Notes: generated by a model from the letters alone, not told the origin. A DNA stretch of 64,000 nt from Paramesorhizobium endophyticum (GCF_014640615.1 NZ_BMHH01000004.1:62001-126000), one strand, 5' to 3'. Shown: positions 52,963 to 62,267, numbered from the stretch's first letter. Made by a program: numbers and translations.

Positions 52963-54111
52963 TCACCCCACCCGGTTGTTCTCGATAAAATCGAAATTGA
53001 TGTCTTCGCCAAGACCTGGACGGTCGGGGACATGGACAAAGCCATGCTCATCCATCGGGTCGGACAGCGAGTTCAGATAATCGTGCCCGTCATCATATTC
53101 GAGGAATGGGTGCAGTAGCCCGCGCTCGTACCAGCGGCAGTTCTTGGAGGCGGCGACCACATGCAGGTTCATCGCGGTGTTGCCGTGCACCTCGCATTCC
53201 ATGCCGAAGCATTCCGCCATCCGCATGGTCTTGATCGCCGGGGTGATGCCCCCGACGTCGTTGACGCCGGTGCGCAGGATGTCGCAAGCGCCAAGTTTTA
53301 CCCATTCGGCGCGGTGCCAATGCTTGCCCGCAGCGCTTTCCGGGCCGACGACGGGAATATCGAGATTGTCGGCCAGCCATTTGTAGGAGGACATGGATTG
53401 CTCATCCATCGGCTCCTCGATCCAGTCGAAGCCGAGCTTTTCCAGCCCGCGCCCGAGTTCCAGCGCATCCGTGCGGGAATACCAGTGGAAGGCGTCGATC
53501 ATCAGCCGGATATCGGGGCCGACCGCCTCGCGCACCGCCGCGCAGGCCTTCAAATCCATTTTAACATCCGGGGCCCAGCTGACCGGCGGCATCCAGGTGT
53601 GCAGCTTGATGCCTTTGTATCCGCGCTTGACCAGCGTATCGGCAAAACGACCGTAATCCTCCGGCGTCGCGAGGCCGCCCGGCAATTCGTCGCCGCACAT
53701 GATCGAGCCATAGGCCGGCATCTTGTCGCGGTAGGCGCCAATGAGCTTGTAGACGGGCTGGTTGAGGGCGCGTCCTGCCAAGTCCCACAAAGCGCAATCG
53801 ACCACGGCGAGGGTGCGGTCGGTCAATTGCGCCGCTGATCCGCGCTGCCAATGCGCCAGTTCCTGCCAGAGCCGCTCGCGGTCGCGATGATCCTGCCCGA
53901 TCAGCACCTTCTTCACGAATTTCTCGATCACATGGGGCCGCACGATCTCCGGCGCGGTGAAGGAGTGCCCCTCATGGCCGTCCTCGGTGCGGATCGTCAG
54001 CAGGGCCTGCCTGACCTTGTGCGGCGGGCCCGGATGCGCATGGCCGGCGCTGTCCGAATGCCTGCGCGTCGTCGTTTCGAACAGCCGGACCTCTACGTCG
54101 GTAATGATCAT
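52963..54111 (-). CDS. Enolase-superfamily dehydratase (mandelate racemase-like sugar acid dehydratase)
   Basis: A 382-aa enzyme with the N-terminal capping domain (MIITDVEVRLFETTTRR; QRGSAAQLTDRTLAVVDCAL) and a TIM barrel. Likely catalytic and metal residues are GYKGIKLHTW (KxH), LMIDAFHWY, DWIEEPMDE, GPES, TGVNDVGGI and ECEVHGN. The KxH motif and the final His fit the mandelate racemase subgroup, which abstracts the proton next to a carboxylate and usually dehydrates acid sugars. The substrate is probably an aldonic or uronic acid connected to the KduI/KduD pathway, but cannot be named. It is divergent from the GntR regulator. Confidence 0.88.
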   Translation of the reverse strand: MIITDVEVRLFETTTRRHSDSAGHAHPGPPHKVRQALLTIRTEDGHEGHSFTAPEIVRPHVIEKFVKKVLIGQDHRDRERLWQELAHWQRGSAAQLTDRTLAVVDCALWDLAGRALNQPVYKLIGAYRDKMPAYGSIMCGDELPGGLATPEDYGRFADTLVKRGYKGIKLHTWMPPVSWAPDVKMDLKACAAVREAVGPDIRLMIDAFHWYSRTDALELGRGLEKLGFDWIEEPMDEQSMSSYKWLADNLDIPVVGPESAAGKHWHRAEWVKLGACDILRTGVNDVGGITPAIKTMRMAECFGMECEVHGNTAMNLHVVAASKNCRWYERGLLHPFLEYDDGHDYLNSLSDPMDEHGFVHVPDRPGLGEDINFDFIENNRVG

Positions 54112-54189
54112 GATTTCCCTCGATTTGCCACCCGGCGCGCGGGCTATTGCCGCGATTAATGGAGGGCATGGCCGAAGTTGTCAATAAGC

Positions 54190-54198
54190 TGTAATACA
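54190..54198. promoter_or_regulatory. Candidate GntR operator, site 1
   Basis: TGTAATACA is a perfect odd-centred palindrome (TGTA-A-TACA) followed by TGTT. It has the TGT-N3-ACA form of FadR-subfamily GntR sites. It lies 79 bp upstream of the dehydratase start and 108 bp upstream of the gntR start. The same 13-mer TGTAATACATGTT recurs at 55075. Confidence 0.65.
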
Positions 54199-54305
54199 TG
54201 TTATGGATATTGTCCTGCAGATTACAGCAACCAGGCAATTGCCCGGATGCGTTTGCCTGTGCTTTGAGTGGTGGAGCATCCGCCCGACAGATCAGGAGTG
54301 AACCC

Positions 54306-55079
54306 ATGCAGCCCGGAGGAACGCAGTCCTTGGTGCATCGCATCAGCGGCGATCTGCGCCAGGCGATCGAAGCCGGCGCCTTTCCGCCCGGCACGCGCCT
54401 GCCCAGCGAGAAGGATCTGACGGAACGCTATGGCGTGAGCCGGACCGTCGCCCGCGAGGCCTTCGCCAATTTGCGCGCCGACGGTCTGGTCGAGTCGCGC
54501 AAGGGCGCGGGGGTGTTCGTTCTGGAAAAGTCCCCCGTGCAATCGCCGTTTTCTGGGTTGAACGTCGATAAAATATCCTCCGTGATCGAATTGCTTGAAT
54601 TGCGGACAGTTTTTGAAGTCGAAGCGGCGGCTTTCGCGGCGGCGCGGCGCTCGGCGGCACAATTGGAAAAGATCATCGAGGCGCATCGGAGGATCGCCGA
54701 ATGCCTGCGGCTGTGCCAGCCGACGCGCGATGCGGACTATGATTTCCATCACGCCATCGCCGAAGCGACGCAGAACCGGCGCTTTCCCGAGTTCCTGCAA
54801 CTGATCCGTTCGGGAATCATTCCGCGCGGCGAATTGCAGGGCGGCCCGGTCGGCCAGCGCCCGCGCGACTACAATCTGCACCTTCAGGAAGAGCATGGGC
54901 GAATCGTCGATGCCATCATCCAGGGCGATTCCGCGCTTGCCCGCCAATGCATGGCCGACCATTTGCGCGGCTCGATGGAGCGCTATCGCGAGCTGTTGCG
55001 CAGCCGCGCGGCGCGGACAGATGGGGAAAACCAGCCATCGGTCCGTGGCAGCGATGGGCCACATGTTCGTCACTTGTAA
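54306..55079 (+). CDS. GntR family transcriptional regulator (FadR/UxuR-like)
   Basis: A 257-aa repressor-type protein. The winged helix-turn-helix reads RLPSEKDLTERYGVSRTVAR and EAFANLRADGLVESRKGAGV. The C-terminal FCD domain (about 95-240) has LRTVFEVEAAAFAAAR, DYDFHHAIAEATQNRRFPEF and LQEEHGRIVDAIIQGD with its metal-type histidines. CAGGAG precedes the ATG. UxuR and ExuR-like members respond to hexuronates, which suits the neighbours. Identical candidate operators lie in the divergent region and at its own 3' end, before the KdgF-like operon. Confidence 0.9.
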   Translation: MQPGGTQSLVHRISGDLRQAIEAGAFPPGTRLPSEKDLTERYGVSRTVAREAFANLRADGLVESRKGAGVFVLEKSPVQSPFSGLNVDKISSVIELLELRTVFEVEAAAFAAARRSAAQLEKIIEAHRRIAECLRLCQPTRDADYDFHHAIAEATQNRRFPEFLQLIRSGIIPRGELQGGPVGQRPRDYNLHLQEEHGRIVDAIIQGDSALARQCMADHLRGSMERYRELLRSRAARTDGENQPSVRGSDGPHVRHL

Positions 55080-55083
55080 TACA
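55075..55083. promoter_or_regulatory. Candidate GntR operator, site 2
   Basis: A second TGTAATACA, again followed by TGTT, overlaps the stop codon of the GntR gene and lies 42 bp before the start of the KdgF-like gene. The 13-base identity with site 1 is far above chance within 900 bp. It suggests that the KdgF-ABC-KduI-KduD unit is controlled by the same GntR protein. Confidence 0.65.
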
Positions 55084-55124
55084 TGTTGAGATAGGCTAGG
55101 GTGCCCTTAATTCGGAGGAGCCCC

Positions 55125-55439
55125 ATGCTAGAAAACCATTATCCGGTCGTCGTCACCGGACCCGGCAAGACGCGCCAGGTTCTCGCGCACAACGCCGAAA
55201 TGATGCTCGTCTCGTTCCGGTTCGAAGCTGGGACGGAGGGCGCGCTGCATTCGCATCCGCACATCCAGTCCACCTATATCCGCTCGGGCCGGTTCGAATT
55301 TTATCGCGGCAGCGAAACGCTCATCCTCGGCCCCGGCGACGCGGTCGCCATCGACGCGCATGTCCCGCATGGGTGCCGCTGCCTGGAAGCGGGAGAGCTG
55401 ATCGACAGCTTCACCCCGCGCCGGGATGATTTTCTGTAG
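55125..55439 (+). CDS. kdgF: KdgF-like cupin (unsaturated uronate ring-opening protein)
   Basis: A 104-aa single cupin. The metal-binding motifs are HSHPHIQSTYIRSGRFEFY (cupin motif 1 with its histidines) and GDAVAIDAHVPHGCRC (motif 2). Size and motifs match KdgF, which helps convert 4,5-unsaturated monouronates into the linear keto form used by KduI. GGAGGAG precedes the ATG. The GntR operator lies 42 bp upstream and KduI and KduD are encoded downstream, which supports the assignment. Confidence 0.85.
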   Translation: MLENHYPVVVTGPGKTRQVLAHNAEMMLVSFRFEAGTEGALHSHPHIQSTYIRSGRFEFYRGSETLILGPGDAVAIDAHVPHGCRCLEAGELIDSFTPRRDDFL

Positions 55440-55447
55440 GCCTGCGT

Positions 55448-55601
55448 CCTCTCCGCCGTCATTCTCGGGCTTGTCCCGAGAATCTGCGGTGGGATGTGGA
55501 AGCGCGCTACGTCAGCGACTTGGAAAATATGTGTCCGCGGCGAAGAGACCAATCCCTGCTCGCAGCAGATTCTCGGGACAAGCCCGAGAATGACGGCAGG
55601 A
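55448..55601. repeat. Hairpin-armed intergenic repeat, copy 2
   Basis: The left arm (55448-55487) carries ATTCTCGGG-N5-CCCGAGAAT followed by CTGC, and the right arm (55565-55601) is its reverse complement. The left arm matches that of the copy at 52837-52959; the core of about 77 bp does not. It separates the KdgF-like gene from the ABC permease gene, so it may attenuate or process an mRNA spanning both. Confidence 0.8.
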
Positions 55602-55619
55602 AATGAATAGGGAGGAGCG

Positions 55620-56642
55620 ATGTTGTTACGAAAAGCGCGATTTCAGGGGTTGCGGCATCAGGCGCTGTCGATTGCCGCAACCCTGTTCGGCCTGCTGCTG
55701 CTGACATTCGTCATCGGGCGGGTCATGCCGGCGGATCCCGTGCGGGCGATGGTGGGCGAGGATGCCAGCCAGGAGACCTATGATCAGGTTTACCGGCAAT
55801 TGGGGCTGGACCGGCCGATGTGGGAGCAGTTCGTCGTCTACCTCAAGAACGTCGCCACCGGCGATTTCGGCACGTCGATCCGCACCGGCCACCCGGTCAT
55901 CCAGGATATTCTCCACGTCTTCCCGGCGACCATCGAGCTGGCGACGCTCGCCATCCTGCTCGGTGCGGGGCTGGGCGTTCCGCTCGGCGTGCTCGCCGCC
56001 GTCAACAAGGACCGCTGGCAGGATCACGCCATCCGCGTCTTCAGCCTTATGGGCCATTCCATGCCCATCTTCTGGACCGGCATGATCGGGCTTCTCGTCT
56101 TCTATGCGTGGCTCGGCTGGGCGGGCGGCAGCGGGCGCATGGATTTCTTCTACACCGGCGAAATTCCGACACCGACTGGCTTCCTCCTCATAGACAGTCT
56201 CATTGCCGGGCGCACCGATATTTTTCTCTCGGCGCTGCGGCATCTGATCCTGCCTGCGCTACTCCTCGGCTATGCGTCCTCGGCCTATATCACCCGCATG
56301 GTGCGCAGCTTCATGCTGGACCAGCTCGGGCAGGAATATATCGTCACCGCGCGGGTCAAGGGCCTGTCGAAGCGCCAGACGATCTGGCGGCACGCGTTTG
56401 CCAACATCCGCGTCCAGCTGATTACTATCGTGGCGCTCGCCTATGGCGGGCTGCTCGAAGGCGCGGTGCTGATCGAGACAGTCTTTGCGTGGCCGGGCTT
56501 CGGGCAATATCTGACCAGCAACCTGATCATCGGCGACATGAATGCGGTGATGACCTGCGTGCTCTTGGTGGGCGTAATCTTCATCGCGCTCAATATGCTT
56601 TCAGATTTTCTTTACCGGGTATTCGATCCGAGGACGCGATAA
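55620..56642 (+). CDS. ABC transporter permease, DppB family (uronate locus)
   Basis: A 340-aa inner-membrane permease. The first helix (AATLFGLLLLTFVIGRVMPA) is followed by DPVRAMVGEDAS and the family pattern LGLDRPMWEQFVVYL and DFGTSIRTG. The EAA loop reads TARVKGLSKRQTIWRHAF. AGGGAGGAGCG lies directly before the ATG. Its stop overlaps the start of the next permease by one base. It forms the channel with the DppC-type partner. Confidence 0.93.
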   Translation: MLLRKARFQGLRHQALSIAATLFGLLLLTFVIGRVMPADPVRAMVGEDASQETYDQVYRQLGLDRPMWEQFVVYLKNVATGDFGTSIRTGHPVIQDILHVFPATIELATLAILLGAGLGVPLGVLAAVNKDRWQDHAIRVFSLMGHSMPIFWTGMIGLLVFYAWLGWAGGSGRMDFFYTGEIPTPTGFLLIDSLIAGRTDIFLSALRHLILPALLLGYASSAYITRMVRSFMLDQLGQEYIVTARVKGLSKRQTIWRHAFANIRVQLITIVALAYGGLLEGAVLIETVFAWPGFGQYLTSNLIIGDMNAVMTCVLLVGVIFIALNMLSDFLYRVFDPRTR

Positions 56643-57526
56643 TGGCATCGACCGACACCGTATATACGCGCCGTTTCCCCATGCTCGGCGGCGCCTTCGG
56701 CCTCCTGCGCACACTCATGAAGAGCCCGACCGCCGCCTTCGGGGTGATCATCATCTCGGCCCTGTGCATCATCGCGCTGTTCGCGCCTTTCATCGCGACG
56801 CATGATCCCTACGTGCAGAATCTCGACAATGTGCTGCAACCGCCCGGAACCGGGCATCTGTTCGGCACGGATGAGCTCGGTCGCGACATCTTCAGCCGCG
56901 TCGTGTACGGCGCGCGGATCAGCCTGACCATCATCGCGCTGGTCACCGTCATCGTCGGTCCCGTAGGGCTGCTCGTCGGCACCACGGCTGGCTATTTCGG
57001 CGGGCGCTACGACACGATCATGATGCGCGTCACCGACATCTTCCTCTCCTTCCCGAGCCTCATCCTGTCGCTGGCTTTCGTGGCGGCGCTCGGGCCGAAT
57101 TTGCGCAACGCCATCATCGCCATCGCGCTCACCGCCTGGCCGCCCATCGCGCGCCTCGCCCGCGCCGAGACGATGACCATCCGCCGGGCCGACTATATCG
57201 CTGCGGCGCGGCTGCAAGGGGCGTCCAGCGCGCGGATCATCGTCAAGTCCATCGTGCCGATGTGCCTGCCCTCGGTCATCATCCGGCTGACGCTCAACAT
57301 GGCGACGGTGATCCTGACCGCCGCCGGCCTCGGCTTCCTCGGCCTCGGCGCGCAGCCGCCGCTGCCCGAATGGGGCGCGATGATCGCCACCGGACGACGC
57401 TACATGATCGACAGCAGCTGGCTCGTCCTCTTCCCCGGCATCGCCATCGTCAGCGTCAGCCTTGCCTTCAACCTCCTGGGTGACGGCCTGCGCGACGCGC
57501 TCGACCCCAAGCAGAAAGGACGCTGA
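56642..57526 (+). CDS. ABC transporter permease, DppC family (uronate locus)
   Basis: A 294-aa permease with a first helix at AAFGVIIISALCIIALFAPF, the hallmark LFGTDELGRDIFSRVVYGAR and the EAA loop AARLQGASSARIIVKSIVP. GLGFLGLGAQPPLPEWGAMI is the conserved C-terminal block of the family. The start shares a base with the stop of the DppB-type gene. The ATPase gene follows after one base. Confidence 0.93.
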   Translation: MASTDTVYTRRFPMLGGAFGLLRTLMKSPTAAFGVIIISALCIIALFAPFIATHDPYVQNLDNVLQPPGTGHLFGTDELGRDIFSRVVYGARISLTIIALVTVIVGPVGLLVGTTAGYFGGRYDTIMMRVTDIFLSFPSLILSLAFVAALGPNLRNAIIAIALTAWPPIARLARAETMTIRRADYIAAARLQGASSARIIVKSIVPMCLPSVIIRLTLNMATVILTAAGLGFLGLGAQPPLPEWGAMIATGRRYMIDSSWLVLFPGIAIVSVSLAFNLLGDGLRDALDPKQKGR

Positions 57527-57527
57527 G

Positions 57528-58367
57528 ATGAGCGAAATTCTGCTCGACGTGCAAAATTTGAGCGTGCGCTATGGCAATGCGGCAAGCGACGCGGTGAAGA
57601 ACGTCTCCTTCACGCTTGGCCGCGAAAGGCTGGGCATCGTCGGGGAAAGCGGCTCCGGCAAATCCACCATGGGCCGGGCGCTGATGAAGCTGCTGCCCAA
57701 CGCAAGGATCAGCGCCGACCGGATGGAGTTCATGGGAACCGACCTTGCGAGCGCAAGCGAGGCGGAAATGCTGAAAGTCCGGGGCCGGCAGATTTCTATG
57801 ATCCTCCAGGACCCGCAATATTCCCTGAACCCAATCCATCGTGTCGGCGACCAGATTGCGGAAACCCTGCTCCGGCATTTCCCGATATCGAAGCGCGAGG
57901 CGCGGGAGAAATCGCTGGCGATGCTGGAGGCGGTGAAAATCCGCGATCCAGAGCGGGTCTATAATCTCTATCCGCATGAGGTATCGGGCGGCATGGGGCA
58001 GCGGATCATGATTGCCATGATGCTGCTCGCCGATCCGCGCATCGTCATCGCCGACGAGCCCACTTCGGCCCTGGACGTGACTGTGCGGCTGAGCGTACTC
58101 AAGATTCTCGAGGATCTGGTCAAGGAGCGCGGCATCGGGCTCATCATCATTAGCCATGATCTGAACTTGGTGCGCAATTTCTGCGACCGGGTGATCGTCA
58201 TGTTCGGCGGGCGTGTGGTCGAGACGCTGGCTGCGCGCGACCTCGACAATGCCAGCCACCCCTATACGCGCGGCCTGATGGCGGCTCAGCCCCGCATCGG
58301 CGGTCCGCGAACGCCGCTGCGGGTGCTGGACCGCAGCGCGCCATGGAGCCGGGAGCTTTTGCCGTGA
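57528..58367 (+). CDS. ABC transporter ATPase, DppD family (uronate locus)
   Basis: A 279-aa ATPase with Walker [10 protein letters not shown]-loop ISMILQDPQYSLNPI, signature VSGGMGQR, Walker B IVIADEPTSALD and switch IIISHDLNLV. The HPYTRGLMAAQP segment near the C-terminus is typical of peptide-importer ATPases, but the protein ends earlier than full DppD and lacks the four-cysteine iron-sulfur region. Its stop overlaps the next ATPase (GTGA). Confidence 0.93.
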   Translation: MSEILLDVQNLSVRYGNAASDAVKNVSFTLGRERLGIVGESGSGKSTMGRALMKLLPNARISADRMEFMGTDLASASEAEMLKVRGRQISMILQDPQYSLNPIHRVGDQIAETLLRHFPISKREAREKSLAMLEAVKIRDPERVYNLYPHEVSGGMGQRIMIAMMLLADPRIVIADEPTSALDVTVRLSVLKILEDLVKERGIGLIIISHDLNLVRNFCDRVIVMFGGRVVETLAARDLDNASHPYTRGLMAAQPRIGGPRTPLRVLDRSAPWSRELLP

Positions 58368-59134
58368 GCATAGAAATCACCGCGAACAATCTGTCGATCA
58401 GCTTCGGCACAGTCAAAATGCTGCCGGACGTGTCCTTCCGCGTCGAGCCGGGCGAGTGCTTCGGCCTTATCGGAGAGAGCGGGTCCGGCAAATCCACCGT
58501 GCTGCGCTGCATCTCGATGTTGAACGGCTTCTGGACAGGGGATATCCGGCTGGGCGGCAAGTCCGTCCGCGACATGGACCCGGTCGAGCGCTGCCGAAAG
58601 GTGCAAATGGTGTTTCAGGACCCCTATGGCTCGCTGCACCCGCGCCAGTCGATCCGCACCGCGCTTATCGAGCCGCTGCGCATCCACGGCCTCGACAATC
58701 GCGAGGAGCGCATCCGCAAGGCAATCGGCGATGTCGGCCTGCCGGTCGATTTTTTGGGCCGCTATCCCCACCAATTGTCCGGTGGGCAGCGCCAGCGCGT
58801 CGCCATCGCCCGGGCGCTGATCCTCGATCCGGCGCTGCTGCTTCTCGACGAGCCGACCTCGGCGCTCGATGTCTCGGTGCAGGCGGAAATCCTCAACCTC
58901 CTGACCCGCCTGCGGCAGGAGCGCGGCTTCACTTCCATCATGGTGACGCACGATCTGGCGGTTGTCTCCTATATGTGCGACCGCTTCGCGATCATGCAAC
59001 GCGGCGATATCGTCGAGGTTCTGAACCGTACCGCGCTGGAGCGCGACGAGGCGACGCATCCCTATGGCCGTGAACTCATCGAAACCTCGCTGGCCTATGA
59101 GGGACGGCATCTGCTACCCAGCACACAATCATAA
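58364..59134 (+). CDS. ABC transporter ATPase, DppF family (uronate locus)
   Basis: About 256 aa from a GTG at 58364 that overlaps the previous stop. An ATG at 58343 would extend it by seven residues into the other gene. Walker A is GESGSGKS, the Q-loop QMVFQDPYGSLHPR, the signature LSGGQRQR and Walker B LLLLDEPTSALD. It pairs with the DppD-type ATPase to drive the importer. KduI follows after 18 bp. Confidence 0.92.
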   Translation: MSIEITANNLSISFGTVKMLPDVSFRVEPGECFGLIGESGSGKSTVLRCISMLNGFWTGDIRLGGKSVRDMDPVERCRKVQMVFQDPYGSLHPRQSIRTALIEPLRIHGLDNREERIRKAIGDVGLPVDFLGRYPHQLSGGQRQRVAIARALILDPALLLLDEPTSALDVSVQAEILNLLTRLRQERGFTSIMVTHDLAVVSYMCDRFAIMQRGDIVEVLNRTALERDEATHPYGRELIETSLAYEGRHLLPSTQS

Positions 59135-59152
59135 GAGAGAGGAGACACAAGG

Positions 59153-59977
59153 ATGCTGACTGTCGAGACGCGGCACGCCGTTCACCCCGAGCATGCCAAG
59201 GGCATGGATACCGAAACCCTGCGCCGCCATTTTCTGGTTCAGGATATTTTTCGCGAGGGCGAAATCCGGCTCGTCTACACCCATTACGACCGCTTCGTCA
59301 TGGGCGGTGCGGTTCCCGCCGGGGGCGATCTGGTGCTGGATGCAGTTGCTGAGACGAAAACGCCTTTCTTCCTCGACCGCCGCGAGATGGGCGTGGTCAA
59401 TATCGGCGACACCGGCACGGTATCCGCCGCCGGCGAAAGCTGGCAGATGAACCGTGGCGACGTGCTTTATCTCGGCATGGGCGCGGGGCCGGTCACCTTC
59501 TCGGGCGGTGGACGGTTCTACATCACCTCCTGTCCTGCGCACCGGGCCCTGCCGCATCGCCTGATCCGGCTTGCCGACAGCAAGGAGGTGAAGCTCGGTG
59601 CGAGCGAGACCTCCAACAAGCGCACGATCAACCAGTTCATCCATCCGCTCGTCATGGAAAGCTGCCAGCTGGTGCTTGGCTATACCACGCTGGAGGATGG
59701 CTCGGTGTGGAACACCATTCCCAGCCACATCCACGACCGCCGCATGGAAGCCTATCTCTATTTCGGCATGGAGCCGAAATCGCGCGTGCTGCATCTGATG
59801 GGCGAGCCGACCGAGACGCGCCATCTCTTCATCGCCAATGAAGAGGGCGCGCTGTCGCCGCCATGGTCGATCCATTCAGGCGCAGGGATAGGCTCCTACA
59901 CCTTCATCTGGGCGATGGCCGGCGACAATGTCGATTATACCGATATGGATTTCATCCAGCCGGAGGATTTGCGATGA
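59153..59977 (+). CDS. kduI: 5-keto-4-deoxyuronate isomerase KduI
   Basis: A 274-aa bicupin enzyme close to E. coli KduI (278 aa). MLTVETRHAVHPEHAKGMDT and LRRHFLVQDIFREGEIRLVY open the protein; the zinc ligands lie in PSHIHDRRMEAYLYF and in the later WSIHSGAG. It converts 5-keto-4-deoxyuronate to 3-deoxy-D-glycero-2,5-hexodiulosonate. GAGAGGAG precedes the ATG. The stop overlaps kduD (ATGA). Its presence shows that the locus handles unsaturated uronates from pectin-, alginate- or glycosaminoglycan-type polymers. Confidence 0.95.
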   Translation: MLTVETRHAVHPEHAKGMDTETLRRHFLVQDIFREGEIRLVYTHYDRFVMGGAVPAGGDLVLDAVAETKTPFFLDRREMGVVNIGDTGTVSAAGESWQMNRGDVLYLGMGAGPVTFSGGGRFYITSCPAHRALPHRLIRLADSKEVKLGASETSNKRTINQFIHPLVMESCQLVLGYTTLEDGSVWNTIPSHIHDRRMEAYLYFGMEPKSRVLHLMGEPTETRHLFIANEEGALSPPWSIHSGAGIGSYTFIWAMAGDNVDYTDMDFIQPEDLR

Positions 59978-60714
59978 ACTCCTTTTCGCTGGAAGGTCGC
60001 AAGGCGCTGGTCACCGGGGCCAATACCGGGCTTGGGCAAGCCATCGCCATCGGATTGGCTGAGGCGGGCGCGGAGGTTGTCTGCGCTGCCCGGCGCGATT
60101 GCGACGAGACGCTCGCCCAGATCCTCGCGGCGGGCGGCAAGGCCTCGGCGCTGCATCTCGACTTCGCCGATCCGATGGCGGCGCGGGACGTGTTTGACGG
60201 GCAAGGCTTCGACATCCTCGTCAACAATGCCGGCATTATCCGGCGCGCCGATGCGGTGGATTTCACGGAAGCCGATTGGGACGACGTGATCGACGTCAAT
60301 CTGAAGGCGCTGTTCTTCACCTGCCAGGCTTTCGCGCGGGAATTGCTCGCTCTTGGCAAGCCGGGCCGCATCGTCAACATCGCCTCGCTCCTATCATTCC
60401 AGGGGGGTATCCGTGTACCGTCCTATACCGCCAGCAAGCATGGCGTGGCGGGGCTTACCAAGCTCATGGCCAATGAGTGGGCAGCGCGCGGGATCAATGT
60501 CAACGCCATTGCGCCCGGCTATATCGAGACCAACAACACCGAAGCGCTGCGCGCCGACCCGGACCGCAACCGGGCCATCCTGGAGCGCATTCCGGCAGGC
60601 CGCTGGGGCCGCCCCGAGGACATTGCCGGAACGGCGGTCTATCTCTGCTCCGACGCCGCGTCCTATGTCCACGGCGCGGTGCTCAATGTCGATGGCGGCT
60701 GGCTGGCGCGGTAG
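59974..60714 (+). CDS. kduD: 2-deoxy-D-gluconate 3-dehydrogenase KduD (SDR family)
   Basis: A 246-aa SDR. The cofactor motif TGANTGLGQAIAIGL is characteristic of KduD, with NNAGIIRR, the catalytic Ser in NIASLLSFQGG and YTASKHG. NAIAPGYIETNNTEALRADP is the family substrate loop. It reduces the KduI product to 2-keto-3-deoxygluconate with NAD(P)H. It overlaps kduI by four bases and ends directly against the convergent ATPase gene with no gap. Confidence 0.95.
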   Translation: MNSFSLEGRKALVTGANTGLGQAIAIGLAEAGAEVVCAARRDCDETLAQILAAGGKASALHLDFADPMAARDVFDGQGFDILVNNAGIIRRADAVDFTEADWDDVIDVNLKALFFTCQAFARELLALGKPGRIVNIASLLSFQGGIRVPSYTASKHGVAGLTKLMANEWAARGINVNAIAPGYIETNNTEALRADPDRNRAILERIPAGRWGRPEDIAGTAVYLCSDAASYVHGAVLNVDGGWLAR

Positions 60715-61461
60715 TTAAGCCGGCATGCGCGGGATGCTGGCGAGCAGGTTGCGCGTATAGGCATGGCGCGGGGCGGCGAGGATTTCGCGCGTCCTGCCGC
60801 TTTCGACGATCCTGCCGCGCTCGAGGATGATCGTTTCCTCGCAGAGCGAGGCGACGAGGCCGAGATCGTGCGAGACGAGCACGAAAGTCACGGTCTGCGA
60901 CAGTTCCTTTAAAAGCTCGACGATGCGGATGCGGGTCGAGAGATCGAGCGCGCTCACCACTTCATCGGCAAGGATCACATCCGGCCGCGAGACGATTGCC
61001 CGGGCGATGGCGATGCGCTGGCGCTGACCGCCGGAGAATTCATGCGGGTATCGCATTGCCGCATCCGGGGGAAGGCCGACCGAGGCGAGGGCCTCCGCGA
61101 CTGATGTCTTCGTATCGCCGGGGATTTGCAGCGAGCGCAGCGGCTCCACGATGATATCGAACACTTTCTGGCGCGGATCGAGCGAGGAATAGGGGTCCTG
61201 AAACACCGCCTGCACCGTGCGGCGAAACCCATGCATGAAGGTTCGGTTGCGCGGGTCGAGCGGTGCGCCATTGACGGTGATTGTTCCCTCGGATGGACGC
61301 CCCAACCCCAGCAGAAGGCGCAGCAGGGTCGTCTTGCCGGAGCCGGATTCCCCGACAATGCCGAGATTTGCGCCTTTGCGCAGCGTCAGGCTGACATCAT
61401 CAAGCGTTTTTTGCCTGGCCGTATAGCCGAAGGAGACATTGCGGACATCGATGAGGCTCAT
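60715..61461 (-). CDS. ABC transporter ATPase, DppF family (second importer)
   Basis: A 248-aa ATPase with Walker [10 protein letters not shown]-loop [16 protein letters not shown], signature FSGGQRQR, Walker [13 protein letters not shown] and switch [10 protein letters not shown]. The end [17 protein letters not shown] is the shortened peptide-importer tail. It is the last gene of a minus-strand importer operon (permease, permease, ATPase, ATPase) whose binding protein must lie beyond the right edge. It overlaps the next ATPase gene by four bases. Confidence 0.92.
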   Translation of the reverse strand: MSLIDVRNVSFGYTARQKTLDDVSLTLRKGANLGIVGESGSGKTTLLRLLLGLGRPSEGTITVNGAPLDPRNRTFMHGFRRTVQAVFQDPYSSLDPRQKVFDIIVEPLRSLQIPGDTKTSVAEALASVGLPPDAAMRYPHEFSGGQRQRIAIARAIVSRPDVILADEVVSALDLSTRIRIVELLKELSQTVTFVLVSHDLGLVASLCEETIILERGRIVESGRTREILAAPRHAYTRNLLASIPRMPA

Positions 61462-62267
61462 GGCGCGATCTCCAGTGCCTCGTCGAAGGCGCGCGCGGCC
61501 GCGACGAGGCTTCGGGTATATTCGTGGGCAGGCTCACGAAAGACGCGTGCGACCGCGCCTTCCTCTACCACCCGGCCATGCCGCAACACGATGACGCGAT
61601 CAACGGTGCCGGCGACAACCGGCAGGTCATGGCTGATGAAAAGCAGCGCCATATTCCGCTCGCGGACAAGTTTCCCGAGCAGGTTCAGGATTTCCGCCTG
61701 CGTGGTGACGTCGAGGGCCGTCGTCGGCTCGTCGGCGATCAGCAGTTCAGGCTTGCAGGCGAGCGCCATGGCAATCGCGGCGCGCTGGCGCTGGCCCCCG
61801 GAAATCTCGTGCGGCCAGGATTCGGCGATGCGTTGCGGCTGTGGCAAGGCCACCTGCTCGAGGAGTTCAAGCACCTCGCGCCTGACTGTCGCGTTGTCAG
61901 CCGGGCGGCCATCGCGCCGGGCACGGCGGCGGAGGGCTTCGGCGACCTGATCCCCGATTTTCATCAGGGGGTCGAGGGCTGTGAGAGGCTCCTGAAAGAT
62001 GGTGGCTGCGATCGTTCCGCGCAGCGGCACGAGATCGCGGTCACGGGTGCCGATCACCTGTTTGCCTCCGAGGAGGACGGAGCCGCTGGCGCTGAGCCCC
62101 TCGCCCAGAAGGCCGATGGCGGCGAGCGCCGTCAGCGACTTGCCGGAGCCGGATTCGCCGATAAGGCCGAGCCGCTCGCCCGGCGCGACGGAAAAGGATA
62201 CATCGGAGACGAGCGCCTTGCCGCCCGCATGGACGCAAAGGTTTTCAATGGCCAGAAGCGGGCTCAA
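61458..62267 (-). CDS. ABC transporter ATPase, DppD family (second importer)
   Basis: About 269 aa from a TTG at 62267 ([20 protein letters not shown]), preceded by AGGAGG and overlapping the permease stop (TTGA). The longer frame to 62423 overlaps the permease gene in another frame and is not real. Walker A is GESGSGKS, signature ISGGQRQR, Walker [13 protein letters not shown] and switch [10 protein letters not shown]. The Q-loop reads [14 protein letters not shown]. It energises the importer together with the DppF-type partner. Confidence 0.92.
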   Translation of the reverse strand: MSPLLAIENLCVHAGGKALVSDVSFSVAPGERLGLIGESGSGKSLTALAAIGLLGEGLSASGSVLLGGKQVIGTRDRDLVPLRGTIAATIFQEPLTALDPLMKIGDQVAEALRRRARRDGRPADNATVRREVLELLEQVALPQPQRIAESWPHEISGGQRQRAAIAMALACKPELLIADEPTTALDVTTQAEILNLLGKLVRERNMALLFISHDLPVVAGTVDRVIVLRHGRVVEEGAVARVFREPAHEYTRSLVAAARAFDEALEIAP

